Source: Cryomorphaceae bacterium 1068
GTDB taxonomy: Bacteria > Bacteroidota > Bacteroidia > Flavobacteriales_D > Cryomorphaceae
Length of the DNA: 64,000 nt
NCBI GenBank assembly: GCA_027214385.1
Contig: JAPVXR010000002.1
Span: 372,001 to 436,000 of the forward strand
Reading direction: 5' to 3'
Below, in pieces: positions 52,581 through 60,978 of this stretch. The notes under the pieces are model-generated. The model was not told where the DNA came from. It searched no databases and saw nothing but the letters and a program-made list of their open reading frames with translations. A program made the position numbers and the translations under genes. The stretch's first letter is position 1, and every line of letters starts with the position of its first letter.

Positions 52581-54680
52581 TTGAACTCCTTCCTTCACAC
52601 ACCGCTCAATTACGTCAAGGGAATTGGCCCCGCCAAAGCCGAATTGTTGGCAACAGAGCTTAACATACGCACTGTTGAGGATTTGCTTCAGCATTACCCT
52701 TTTCGGTATGTAGATCGATCGAAGGTTTACCCGATCGGTCAACTGCGCGAAACGATCGACTTTGTCCAAATCAAAGGAGTTTTGGGAACGCTAACAGAAG
52801 AGGGAGTGGGCAAAGCCAAAAGACTCCGGTCATCGCTTAGAGATGAGACAGGGCTGGTCGAGTTCATCTGGTTTAAAGGATTGAAGTGGATTAAGGAAAA
52901 TCTAAAGCCTGGTAAACAGTACGTGGCTTTTGGAAAAGTCGCACTTTACAAGGGCAGGCCTTCCATGCCACACCCCGAATTGGAGTTATCTGATGAGGTA
53001 AAGATATCCGATGGCTACCTCCAGCCCATTTATAGCTCGACTGAGAAATTAACCAAGCGCGGCATGAGCTCCAAAGGCTTTGAGAAAGCCATCCGAAGTG
53101 TTTTAACCAGACCTGATTTCGGTTGGCCCGAAACACTCTCCGAAGGAATTCGTGAAGAATTAAAACTCGTCACCAAGAAGCAGGCAATTCAACTTATTCA
53201 TCTTCCGCGAAACTCGAATGACACGACTCACGCCCGTAGACGGTTAAAGTTTGAGGAACTGTTTTTTATTCAACTGGAGCTTCTGCTTAAAAAGGATGTT
53301 CACGCTAAGCAAATTCGCGGTTTCATTTTCGAATCGGTAGGCGACTACTTCAATACCTTTTACGAAAAGTACCTACCCTTCGAATTGACTGGAGCACAAA
53401 AGCGAGTGCTGAAAGAAATTAGAAGGGATTTTGGCTCAGGTCGTCAAATGAATCGGCTCCTCCAAGGTGATGTTGGAAGCGGCAAGACCATGGTATCAGC
53501 CCTCGCGGCCTTGATGGCCATTGACAATGGATTCCAAGCTTCGGTGATGGCGCCGACGGAGATTTTGGCCAACCAACATTTCGAGACTTTTTCGGAAATG
53601 CTCAATCCCTTGGGATTGCGGGTTGAAATTCTAACGGGTTCTACCAAAACAGCCAAGCGCCGAGAAATCCACGCCGGACTCATGTCGGGACAGGTTCACC
53701 TTTTGGTGGGTACACATGCCCTACTCGAAGACAAAGTGCAATTCAAGAATATTGGCCTAGCTGTCATTGATGAGCAACACCGATTCGGTGTAGCCCAACG
53801 GGCCAAGCTTTGGCGAAAAAATACCCAGCCACCTCACATCTTGGTAATGACGGCTACGCCAATTCCCAGAACTTTGGCAATGACGCTTTATGGTGATTTG
53901 GAGGTGAGCGTTATCGATGAGCTCCCGCCCGGACGAAAACCCGTTGATACAAGCCATGTTTTTGACAATGCTCGAATCAAGATTTTCGGCTTTATGGAAG
54001 ATCAGATACGCCGTGGAAGGCAGATTTATGTGGTCTATCCACTGATCGAAGAATCCTCCACACTTGACCTAAAAGATTTGATGGATGGGTACGAAAGTAT
54101 CGAGCGACGCTTCCCCAAACCCGATTACCAGATCAGTGTGGTGCATGGAAGGATGAAGCCTAAGGACAAGGATTTCGAAATGAACCGCTTTGCTGAAGGT
54201 AAAACCCAAATAATGGTCGCTACTACGGTGATTGAAGTGGGAGTCAACGTACCCAATGCCTCCGTTATGGTGATTGAAAGTGCCCAGCGATTTGGGCTTT
54301 CGCAGCTTCATCAGCTCAGAGGCCGTGTGGGAAGAGGAGCGGAGAAGTCTTATTGCATTCTCGTTACGGATAAGAAAGTTAGCAACGAAGCTCGCAAGCG
54401 AATGCGAACGATGGTGGAGACGAACGATGGCTTTCGGATTTCTGAAGTGGATCTCGAATTGCGCGGGCCCGGCGACTTGATGGGTACACGGCAGAGTGGT
54501 GATCTGGATCTAAACTTAGCCAATCTTGCGACCGATGGAAAGATTTTGGCTTTTGCCAGAAATGTAGCAATCGACTTGCTTGATGAAGATCCCGAGCTCA
54601 AACTCGAAAAGAACGTAAACATCCTTCGTCGAGCGAAAGAGGTCATCTTTAATAAGCCCAATTGGAGCAGGATTTCCTAG
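52581..54680 (+). CDS. recG: ATP-dependent DNA helicase RecG
   Basis: RecG regresses stalled replication forks and processes branched DNA. The 699-residue product has the wedge OB domain (TPLNYVKGIGPAKAELL, then FRYVDRSKVYPI), Walker A LLQGDVGSGKT, VIDEQHRFGV (DEQH box), VMTATPIPRTLAMT, and the C-terminal TRG segment ATTVIEVGVNVPNA through HQLRGRVGRG. The start is TTG at 52581: no ATG lies near the family N-terminus, and a farther TTG would sit in the terminator hairpin. This gives the normal length. Confidence 0.93.
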   Translation: MNSFLHTPLNYVKGIGPAKAELLATELNIRTVEDLLQHYPFRYVDRSKVYPIGQLRETIDFVQIKGVLGTLTEEGVGKAKRLRSSLRDETGLVEFIWFKGLKWIKENLKPGKQYVAFGKVALYKGRPSMPHPELELSDEVKISDGYLQPIYSSTEKLTKRGMSSKGFEKAIRSVLTRPDFGWPETLSEGIREELKLVTKKQAIQLIHLPRNSNDTTHARRRLKFEELFFIQLELLLKKDVHAKQIRGFIFESVGDYFNTFYEKYLPFELTGAQKRVLKEIRRDFGSGRQMNRLLQGDVGSGKTMVSALAALMAIDNGFQASVMAPTEILANQHFETFSEMLNPLGLRVEILTGSTKTAKRREIHAGLMSGQVHLLVGTHALLEDKVQFKNIGLAVIDEQHRFGVAQRAKLWRKNTQPPHILVMTATPIPRTLAMTLYGDLEVSVIDELPPGRKPVDTSHVFDNARIKIFGFMEDQIRRGRQIYVVYPLIEESSTLDLKDLMDGYESIERRFPKPDYQISVVHGRMKPKDKDFEMNRFAEGKTQIMVATTVIEVGVNVPNASVMVIESAQRFGLSQLHQLRGRVGRGAEKSYCILVTDKKVSNEARKRMRTMVETNDGFRISEVDLELRGPGDLMGTRQSGDLDLNLANLATDGKILAFARNVAIDLLDEDPELKLEKNVNILRRAKEVIFNKPNWSRIS

Positions 54681-54719
54681 GGTTAAATTTTTAGTTTTGT
54701 CGGTTAAACTTTTGCGTGA

Positions 54720-57137
54720 ATGAAAGTCTCATATAATTGGCTCAAGAACTACCTTTCCTTCGATTTATCTCCTGAAGAAGTCTCTGAAATTCTAACGGAT
54801 ACAGGTTTGGAAATTGAGAAACTCGAGCCCTTCGAATCGGTGCCTGGAGGACTGAAAGGTGTGGTCGTTGGTCATGTTACCGAAGCGGTTCAGCATCCCA
54901 ATGCCGATAAGCTAAAGGTGACCAAAGTGGATGTGGGAACAGGACAGTTGCTCAACATCGTTTGTGGGGCGCCAAATGTGGCTCAAGGCCAAAAAGTACT
55001 TGTAGCTACTGTTGGCACAACCTTGATGCCCGAACCAGACAAGCCTTTTAAGATAAAGAAGGCAAAGATTCGAGGGGAGGAAAGTTTTGGGATGATTTGC
55101 GCTGAAGATGAGCTGGGCATTGGCGAAAGCCACGATGGAATCATGGTGCTGCCTGAAGATACATCTGTTGGAGAAGCAGCAGCTGATATTCTTGAGGTAG
55201 AAAATGACTATGTTTTTGAAATTGGCTTAACGCCAAACAGAACTGATGCATTTGGTCACTACGGGGTAGCACGAGACTTGGCGGCGCGCCTGAGTTTGAA
55301 AAACAAAGTAAGAGCGACCCTTCCCGAAGTCAAAGTCGACATTGCTGATGGAAATCCCATAATCGTGAAAATCGAAGATGCCGATGGCTGCGGTCAATAT
55401 GCGGGTCTTTATATTGAAAGCGTGAAAGTGGAGCCATCTCCCGGGTGGTTGCAAAACCGGTTGAGAGCCATCGGACTTCAACCCATTAACACAGTGGTAG
55501 ATGTGACGAACTACGTGCTTCACGAATTGGGTCATCCGCTCCATGCTTTTGATGCCGATAAGATTGACGGAAATACTGTCTTCGTGAAAACGCTTCCTGA
55601 AGGAACTAAATTTAAAACTCTCGACGAGTTAGAGCGAAATCTCTCTTCTGAAGACCTGATGATTTGCGATGCCAAAGGCGGACTTTGTATCGCCGGGGTT
55701 TTTGGAGGCATAGGGTCAGGAGTCAGCGAAGAAACCACGAATGTCTTTTTAGAGAGTGCTTGGTTTAATCCGTCTCGAGTGAGAAAAACGGCCAAGCGTC
55801 ACGCTTTGAATACCGATGCCTCTTTTCGCTACGAGCGGGGAGTTGACCATGAGATGACTCTTTTCGCATTGAAACGAGCGGCTCAGCTTATTCAAGAATT
55901 AGCAGGTGGAACAGTTCGCGGACCCATCAACCATGAGTTGACCAAGCTACCTGAGCAAAGCGAAATCAGCATTACACTCAAAAGAATCAACGACCTCTGC
56001 GGTGCAAATATATCCGCCGAAGAGTTGGAGAATATTCTGTCTTCTCTTGATTTTGAATTTGAAAAGTCGGGAGAGTGGTATCAGCTTAAAGTACCATCCT
56101 ATCGTGTGGATGTGACACGCGAGGCAGACGTGGTAGAAGAGGTGCTGAGAATCTATGGCTACAATGCCATTGCTTTACCCGAAAGGATGTCGATTTCGGT
56201 GAGTATTCCACAAAAACCCGAGCCCAACCAGGTGATGCAGTCATTGGCAAATTCCCTTTCTGCAAGAGGGTTTTCTGAGATCATGTCAAACGGATTGACT
56301 GAATCGGCCAAGATTCAAAAAGTGGTAGGAGAAGAGCTGGCCAAAGATTTGGTAGCCATGCTAAATCCCTTGAGTATGGAATTGGATGTGCTAAGACCGA
56401 CCTTGGCCATCAGCTCATTGGAATCCATTTCTTATAACCTGAATCGGCAAGCCGAACGATTGATGTTTTACGAAATTGGTACGGCCTATCAAAAAGCAGA
56501 AAAAGCCTACAAGGAGACGTTGACCCTTTCCATTGCTTTGGTTGGTGATCGCTTTCGCGAAAGCTGGAACAACCAAGGTCAACCTTTTTCATACTCGGAC
56601 CTTTCGGGTGAGGTAAAAGGCGTTTTTGAAATCATGGGAATTACCGATTTAAAAGCAGAATCAGGAACGCATTCCTTTATGACGGATGTCACTGTGCTGA
56701 AAAAGGGAGAGAAACCTTTTGCTTCTTTTGGTGTGGTGAGCCCTAGGGCATTGAAAACCTACGGGATCAAAAAACCTGTTCTTTTTGCAGAGATTGACCT
56801 CACCGCTTCCTTGCGCAAGATGAAACACGCCACCAAAACGGTGGACGACTTACCGAAATTTCCCACCGTTCGGCGCGACTTATCGCTTCTGCTCAACAAG
56901 AATATTCCTTTTGCTGAAATTGAGAAATTGGCTTTTGCGAAAGCCGGAAATATGCTGAAAGAAGTTGGTCTGTTTGATGTTTACGAAGGAAAAAATTTGC
57001 CGGAAGGCAAGAAGAGTTATGCCATTTCATTCACCTTGAGGGATGAAAAGAAAACGCTGACCGACAAGAAAATAGAACAAACCATGGCTCAAATTCAGAG
57101 CGAACTGGAAACAGCATTGGGAGCGGAGTTAAGATGA
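54720..57137 (+). CDS. pheT: Phenylalanine--tRNA ligase beta subunit
   Basis: The 805-residue beta subunit works with PheS to charge tRNA-Phe. Domains in order are the N-terminal KVSYNWLKNYL start, an EMAP/tRNA-binding OB domain (about 40-150), the B3/B4 editing module with LRAIGLQPINTVVDVTNYV and RYERGVDHEM, B5, the catalytic-like core, and a C-terminal anticodon-binding FDX-ACB domain (LPKFPTVRRDLSLL). pheS is not in the window. The stop codon overlaps the next ATG (ATGA), a sign of translational coupling. Confidence 0.96.
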   Translation: MKVSYNWLKNYLSFDLSPEEVSEILTDTGLEIEKLEPFESVPGGLKGVVVGHVTEAVQHPNADKLKVTKVDVGTGQLLNIVCGAPNVAQGQKVLVATVGTTLMPEPDKPFKIKKAKIRGEESFGMICAEDELGIGESHDGIMVLPEDTSVGEAAADILEVENDYVFEIGLTPNRTDAFGHYGVARDLAARLSLKNKVRATLPEVKVDIADGNPIIVKIEDADGCGQYAGLYIESVKVEPSPGWLQNRLRAIGLQPINTVVDVTNYVLHELGHPLHAFDADKIDGNTVFVKTLPEGTKFKTLDELERNLSSEDLMICDAKGGLCIAGVFGGIGSGVSEETTNVFLESAWFNPSRVRKTAKRHALNTDASFRYERGVDHEMTLFALKRAAQLIQELAGGTVRGPINHELTKLPEQSEISITLKRINDLCGANISAEELENILSSLDFEFEKSGEWYQLKVPSYRVDVTREADVVEEVLRIYGYNAIALPERMSISVSIPQKPEPNQVMQSLANSLSARGFSEIMSNGLTESAKIQKVVGEELAKDLVAMLNPLSMELDVLRPTLAISSLESISYNLNRQAERLMFYEIGTAYQKAEKAYKETLTLSIALVGDRFRESWNNQGQPFSYSDLSGEVKGVFEIMGITDLKAESGTHSFMTDVTVLKKGEKPFASFGVVSPRALKTYGIKKPVLFAEIDLTASLRKMKHATKTVDDLPKFPTVRRDLSLLLNKNIPFAEIEKLAFAKAGNMLKEVGLFDVYEGKNLPEGKKSYAISFTLRDEKKTLTDKKIEQTMAQIQSELETALGAELR

Positions 57138-58477
57138 TCCACAAGATTTATTATCACAGTCTGCGTTTTGTAGTAAGACTTGCCATTAAGCTCTTCTATC
57201 GGCGGATAGAGATTCAAGGAATAGAGAATATTCCTGAAGAAGGCCCTGTTCTTTTGGCACCAAACCATCAGAATGCATTCATAGATGCACTGTTGCCGGC
57301 AACACTTTTTCCGCGCACCATTCATTTCTTAGTGAGAGCTGATGTCTTTAAATCTAACCTGGCAAGGAAGTTTTTTAACTCGATCCAAATGATGCCTGTT
57401 TACCGTCAGCGAGATGGTGTTCAAAATTTGGCCAAGAATGAGGAGACCTTCCGTCAGTGTCACGAAATTCTGCGTCGAGGGGAAGTGTTGTTGCTTTTTC
57501 CGGAAGCTACGCACGAAGGCGTTCGTAAACTGAGACCACTCAGTAAAGGCTTCACGAGAATACTATTTGGCGCTTTGCAAGATGGTCATGAGGATTTGGA
57601 TATCAAGGTGGTTCCCACGGGCTTGAATTACAGCAATTATAGTGATTCTCAGTCGAGAGTCTTGATAAGTTACGGCAAGCCTATTTCCGTGCAAGACTAC
57701 AAGGCTCAGATTGCAGAGAATGAGGCGCGCGCTATGAATGCGCTGAGAGAGAAAGTATTTGAGGAACTGGCAGAAGAAATTATCCACATTGAAGGTAAAA
57801 ATGCCATGAAGGCTTTCGATGTGGAGCTCGAGCGTATCCTTCCCTTTTATGCTGATTCCAGGACGGGCTACAGCAGCCGTAAGTCGGGCAATCCATTTTA
57901 CAAATCGCGAGAGGCAGCATTACAGCAAACAGCTGCTGACAGTAGCTATTTTCGCCGAATATTCATTTACGATTCAGAAATGGGTAAGCGAAAATTGCAG
58001 GCGCCATTCTTCTATATCAATAGAAGAGATGCGGGTTATTGGGTCATTCAAAATATCTTTTTGTTAATCGCTCTCCCTTTATTTTTACTCTCTTGGGTTT
58101 TACACGCTCCGTCTTATTTTACCGTGAAGGCGCTATTGGGAAAGTATGTAAAGGATCGTCAGTTTCACAGTTCGATTAAGCTTGTGGGCATGCTGATACT
58201 GTTCCCTCTTTTTGGTCTTATTTTTTCAATTGTCTTTGGCATTTGCTATGGAAAGCCGCTGTTAGTAATACCGTCGGTTTTGTTGTTCTTTCCGCTGAGC
58301 GTTTTTATCATCCGAGAGCTTCGGTTGCCCTACCGTTATTGCCTTACCTTTTGGCGAATGACTTTTATTCGTTGGAAAAACAAAGATTTGTACCGCTATC
58401 TGAACCGAATCGAGGAGGACATTCTCGAAAATATCGACTCTCATGAAAATCATTTTCGCAACAAACAATCCCAATAA
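57134..58477 (+). CDS. 1-acyl-glycerol-3-phosphate acyltransferase family protein
   Basis: The 447-residue protein begins with a PlsC-type domain: APNHQNAFIDAL (42-53), QMMPVYRQRDG, the FPEATHEG block and VVPTGLNY. The catalytic His45 and Asp51 are separated by five residues rather than the usual four (HX4D), as seen in a Bacteroidota subgroup. After a charged helical region, the last 150 residues hold about four hydrophobic segments, so it is anchored in the inner membrane. It likely acylates a glycerophosphate or related lipid; substrate unproven. It overlaps pheT by four bases and rdgB by 35. Confidence 0.85.
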   Translation: MIHKIYYHSLRFVVRLAIKLFYRRIEIQGIENIPEEGPVLLAPNHQNAFIDALLPATLFPRTIHFLVRADVFKSNLARKFFNSIQMMPVYRQRDGVQNLAKNEETFRQCHEILRRGEVLLLFPEATHEGVRKLRPLSKGFTRILFGALQDGHEDLDIKVVPTGLNYSNYSDSQSRVLISYGKPISVQDYKAQIAENEARAMNALREKVFEELAEEIIHIEGKNAMKAFDVELERILPFYADSRTGYSSRKSGNPFYKSREAALQQTAADSSYFRRIFIYDSEMGKRKLQAPFFYINRRDAGYWVIQNIFLLIALPLFLLSWVLHAPSYFTVKALLGKYVKDRQFHSSIKLVGMLILFPLFGLIFSIVFGICYGKPLLVIPSVLLFFPLSVFIIRELRLPYRYCLTFWRMTFIRWKNKDLYRYLNRIEEDILENIDSHENHFRNKQSQ

Positions 58478-59018
58478 GCTAGCTGAGATTCAAAACGCTC
58501 TAGGTGATGATTTTGAGTTGGTTTCTCTAAAAGATATTGGCTTCGAAGGTGAGATTCCTGAAACGGGAAGAACCCTCGAGGCAAATGCCCTACAGAAAGC
58601 CACCTATATCTACGATCGCTATAAAGTTCCCGTTTTTGCTGATGACACGGGTTTGGAAGTCGCCTGTCTGAATGGCTTGCCGGGAGTAGATACAGCGCAT
58701 TATTCGGGGAGCCGAGATGCTGATGCCAATATGCAGAAGCTATTGAGCGAGATGCGGTTTCATGATGATCGATCGGCTGCTTTTAAAACAATCATCGCAT
58801 TCATTACTGAGGAGGACAAAAAGTTGTTTTCAGGAGAAATTCAAGGCCAAATTGCAAAAGCGAAAAGCGGGGATAGCGGCTTTGGCTATGACCCTGTTTT
58901 TGTACCCGAAGGTGAATCACGAACTTTTGCCGAGATGACGATGGATGAGAAGAAGCAGAAAAATCACCGCGTCAGGGCGCTGAAAAAATTTACGGATTAT
59001 CTGAAAGGGACTTATTGA
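58443..59018 (+). CDS. Non-canonical purine NTP pyrophosphatase (RdgB/HAM1)
   Basis: The 191-residue enzyme hydrolyses ITP, dITP and XTP and so keeps deaminated purines out of nucleic acid. Family signatures are IIFATNNPNKLAEI (substrate/phosphate loop), ETGRTLEANALQKA, VFADDTGLEVACLNGLPGV with the metal-binding Asp pair, GFGYDPVFVPEG and the C-terminal NHRVRALKKF. Its first 35 bases overlap the acyltransferase gene, and its stop overlaps the convergent ddl stop by seven. Confidence 0.95.
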   Translation: MKIIFATNNPNKLAEIQNALGDDFELVSLKDIGFEGEIPETGRTLEANALQKATYIYDRYKVPVFADDTGLEVACLNGLPGVDTAHYSGSRDADANMQKLLSEMRFHDDRSAAFKTIIAFITEEDKKLFSGEIQGQIAKAKSGDSGFGYDPVFVPEGESRTFAEMTMDEKKQKNHRVRALKKFTDYLKGTY

Positions 59019-59989
59019 TTACTTGCTGACTCGATCATCAGGTCGATCAATTCAGCTTTGCCGATCCCTATGGCGGCCGCCTGCTGCGGTACCAAACTCG
59101 TTTCGGTCATTCCGGGAACGGTGTTTATTTCGATGACATGAAACACGCCCTCCACAAGTTTGTAGTCTATTCTGATCACCCCTTTGCATTCAAATGACCT
59201 TGCTATATCTTCAGAGGTAGATCGACAAGTTTCGTAGAGATCTTTTGGTAGTTGTGCGGGTGTGATTTCCTTGGTTTGATCCAGACTGTATTTTGCTTCG
59301 TAATCAAAGAACTCTCTTTCCGTGGTGATCTCTGTTACAGCCAAAGCCTGGTAGTTTTCTTTGCCACAAATTACTCCACAAGTAAACTCTCTTCCGTCCA
59401 GAAACTCTTCGATCAATATCGCCGAATTTTCGCGGTAAGCCTTTTCTACCGAAGCTTCTAGTTCTTCGGCTTTGGAGACTTTTGAGATTCCCAAGCTCGA
59501 TCCACCCTGATTTGGCTTAACGAAGACTGGTAATTTTAGCCGATTCAAAACTTCGTTTCTGTCGAACTTAGCGGGAGTTTGGATCAGCATTCCCTTGGCA
59601 GTATGAAAACCTCGCTCATTTAGCACATCATTGGTGTAGCGCTTATTAAATGTTAATGCCAAGTTGAGTACGCTTCCGGTTGTATATGGCATGTCGATCA
59701 TATCGAAGTATCCCTGCAGAAGACCATCTTCACCGGGAGTTCCATGGACGATTACCAGACAGATTTCCGGACGAATCCGTTTGCCATTGAGTTCAAACGA
59801 AAAGTCTTTGGTATCAATCGGTTTTCTGCTATCGTCGACAAGAGTATACCAATTTGACTTTTCAATCACCATTTGAAAAGGCGTGTACTTCTCACGATCA
59901 ATATTGTTGAGAAGCATTTGTGCTGATTTCATGGATACAACGGCCTCTCCCGAGTACCCACCGCAAACGATGCCAATAGTTTTTTTCAT
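59012..59989 (-). CDS. ddl: D-alanine--D-alanine ligase
   Basis: Ddl makes the D-Ala-D-Ala dipeptide that MurF, also encoded here, adds to the wall precursor. The 325-residue ATP-grasp enzyme shows GIVCGGYSGEAVVSMKSA at the N-terminus, HGTPGEDGLLQGYFD, PVFVKPNQGGSSLGISKV, EEFLDGREFTCGV and VIEINTVPGMTETSLVP. It is divergent from the PASTA-protein unit, separated by 164 bases. Confidence 0.96.
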   Translation of the reverse strand: MKKTIGIVCGGYSGEAVVSMKSAQMLLNNIDREKYTPFQMVIEKSNWYTLVDDSRKPIDTKDFSFELNGKRIRPEICLVIVHGTPGEDGLLQGYFDMIDMPYTTGSVLNLALTFNKRYTNDVLNERGFHTAKGMLIQTPAKFDRNEVLNRLKLPVFVKPNQGGSSLGISKVSKAEELEASVEKAYRENSAILIEEFLDGREFTCGVICGKENYQALAVTEITTEREFFDYEAKYSLDQTKEITPAQLPKDLYETCRSTSEDIARSFECKGVIRIDYKLVEGVFHVIEINTVPGMTETSLVPQQAAAIGIGKAELIDLMIESASNQ

Positions 59990-60105
59990 ATTCTTAGGGT
60001 GAAGTTATACTCGCGGATGGATTTACTCACAGGCTTTTCCTCAAAGTTTGAACATGTTTTTTCTCATAACCCGTTCTCGGAAGTAATAGGACTGTATCAG
60101 TAACG

Positions 60106-60135
60106 TTTATTCCCGGTAGGTTCTTGCTATCTTTG
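60106..60135 (+). promoter_or_regulatory. Promoter of the PASTA-T9SS-rluD unit
   Basis: An exact TATCTTTG (60128-60135) is preceded at 18 nt by TTTA (60106-60109), one base off the TTTG -33 box. It lies 18 bases before the chosen ATG and supports that start over an upstream TTG inside the promoter. Confidence 0.65.
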
Positions 60136-60153
60136 CCGGCAATTGTATCCTTA

Positions 60154-60978
60154 ATGAAAGGAATTATTCGATTTATCAGTAGTGGAAGGGTTTGGATGAA
60201 TATCCTTCTAATCACCATTTTTATTTCGTTGGTGGTCTTTTTGACCATGCAGTGGCTTGGTATGTATACCATGCATGGTGAGTCTATGAGTGTGCCCGAT
60301 ATAAAAGGGAGATCGATTGAAAATATTGAGACCCTCCTATCCAATATTGATATGACTTATGAGGTGACCGATAGTATTTACACCGACGAATATCCAAGAG
60401 GGACTGTAGTCTCACAAAATCCAAAGTCAGGCAAGCAAGTAAAAAAGGGTCGGACGGTATATCTTACCATCAATAGTATTCTGCCCGAGATGGCCGAAGC
60501 TCCTGATTTGATTGGGAAGTCAAAACGCATTGCAGTACCGATATTAGAAATATCAGGTTTGAAGTTGATCTCACTAAAATACCGACCTGACGAATCATGT
60601 ACGGACTGTGTGGTGGGCTTGGAGTACAAGGGTAAGAGAGTTGAGCCGGGCGATAAAATTCGAAAAGGTGAAGGTGTTGTTCTGATACTTGGGCAAACCT
60701 CAGATGTTCCCACTTCCGCACCTGATCTGCTTGGGCTCACGTATGCCGAAGCTTACGAGTTGATTATCTCTTCTTCTTTGAATGTCGGAAGCATATTGTC
60801 TTGTGCGGGTTGTGAAACGGCCAATGACACTTCAGCAGCTTTTGTTGTGAATCAAAGACCTCAGAGAAATGAAATGATTAACCTAGGTACTTTTGTTGAT
60901 CTTTATCTGACTACTGATACCTCAATGGTGATAGACTTTAAAACAGCCATAGACACGATTCCTGATGAATTCGAATAA
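60154..60978 (+). CDS. Membrane-anchored PASTA domain protein
   Basis: The 274-residue protein has a short cytoplasmic start, one TM helix (about 14-32) and three PASTA repeats in the periplasm (about 44-108, 114-181 and 186-255; SVPDIKGRSIENIETLL, APDLIGKSKRIAVPIL, APDLLGLTYAEAYELI). PASTA domains bind peptidoglycan fragments in kinases and PBPs; here there is no kinase or transpeptidase domain. Repeats 2 and 3 each hold a CxxC pair (Cys149/152 and Cys217/220), which may form disulfides. Divergent from ddl, and 14 bases overlap the next gene. A wall-sensing or scaffolding role is inferred. Confidence 0.88.
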   Translation: MKGIIRFISSGRVWMNILLITIFISLVVFLTMQWLGMYTMHGESMSVPDIKGRSIENIETLLSNIDMTYEVTDSIYTDEYPRGTVVSQNPKSGKQVKKGRTVYLTINSILPEMAEAPDLIGKSKRIAVPILEISGLKLISLKYRPDESCTDCVVGLEYKGKRVEPGDKIRKGEGVVLILGQTSDVPTSAPDLLGLTYAEAYELIISSSLNVGSILSCAGCETANDTSAAFVVNQRPQRNEMINLGTFVDLYLTTDTSMVIDFKTAIDTIPDEFE

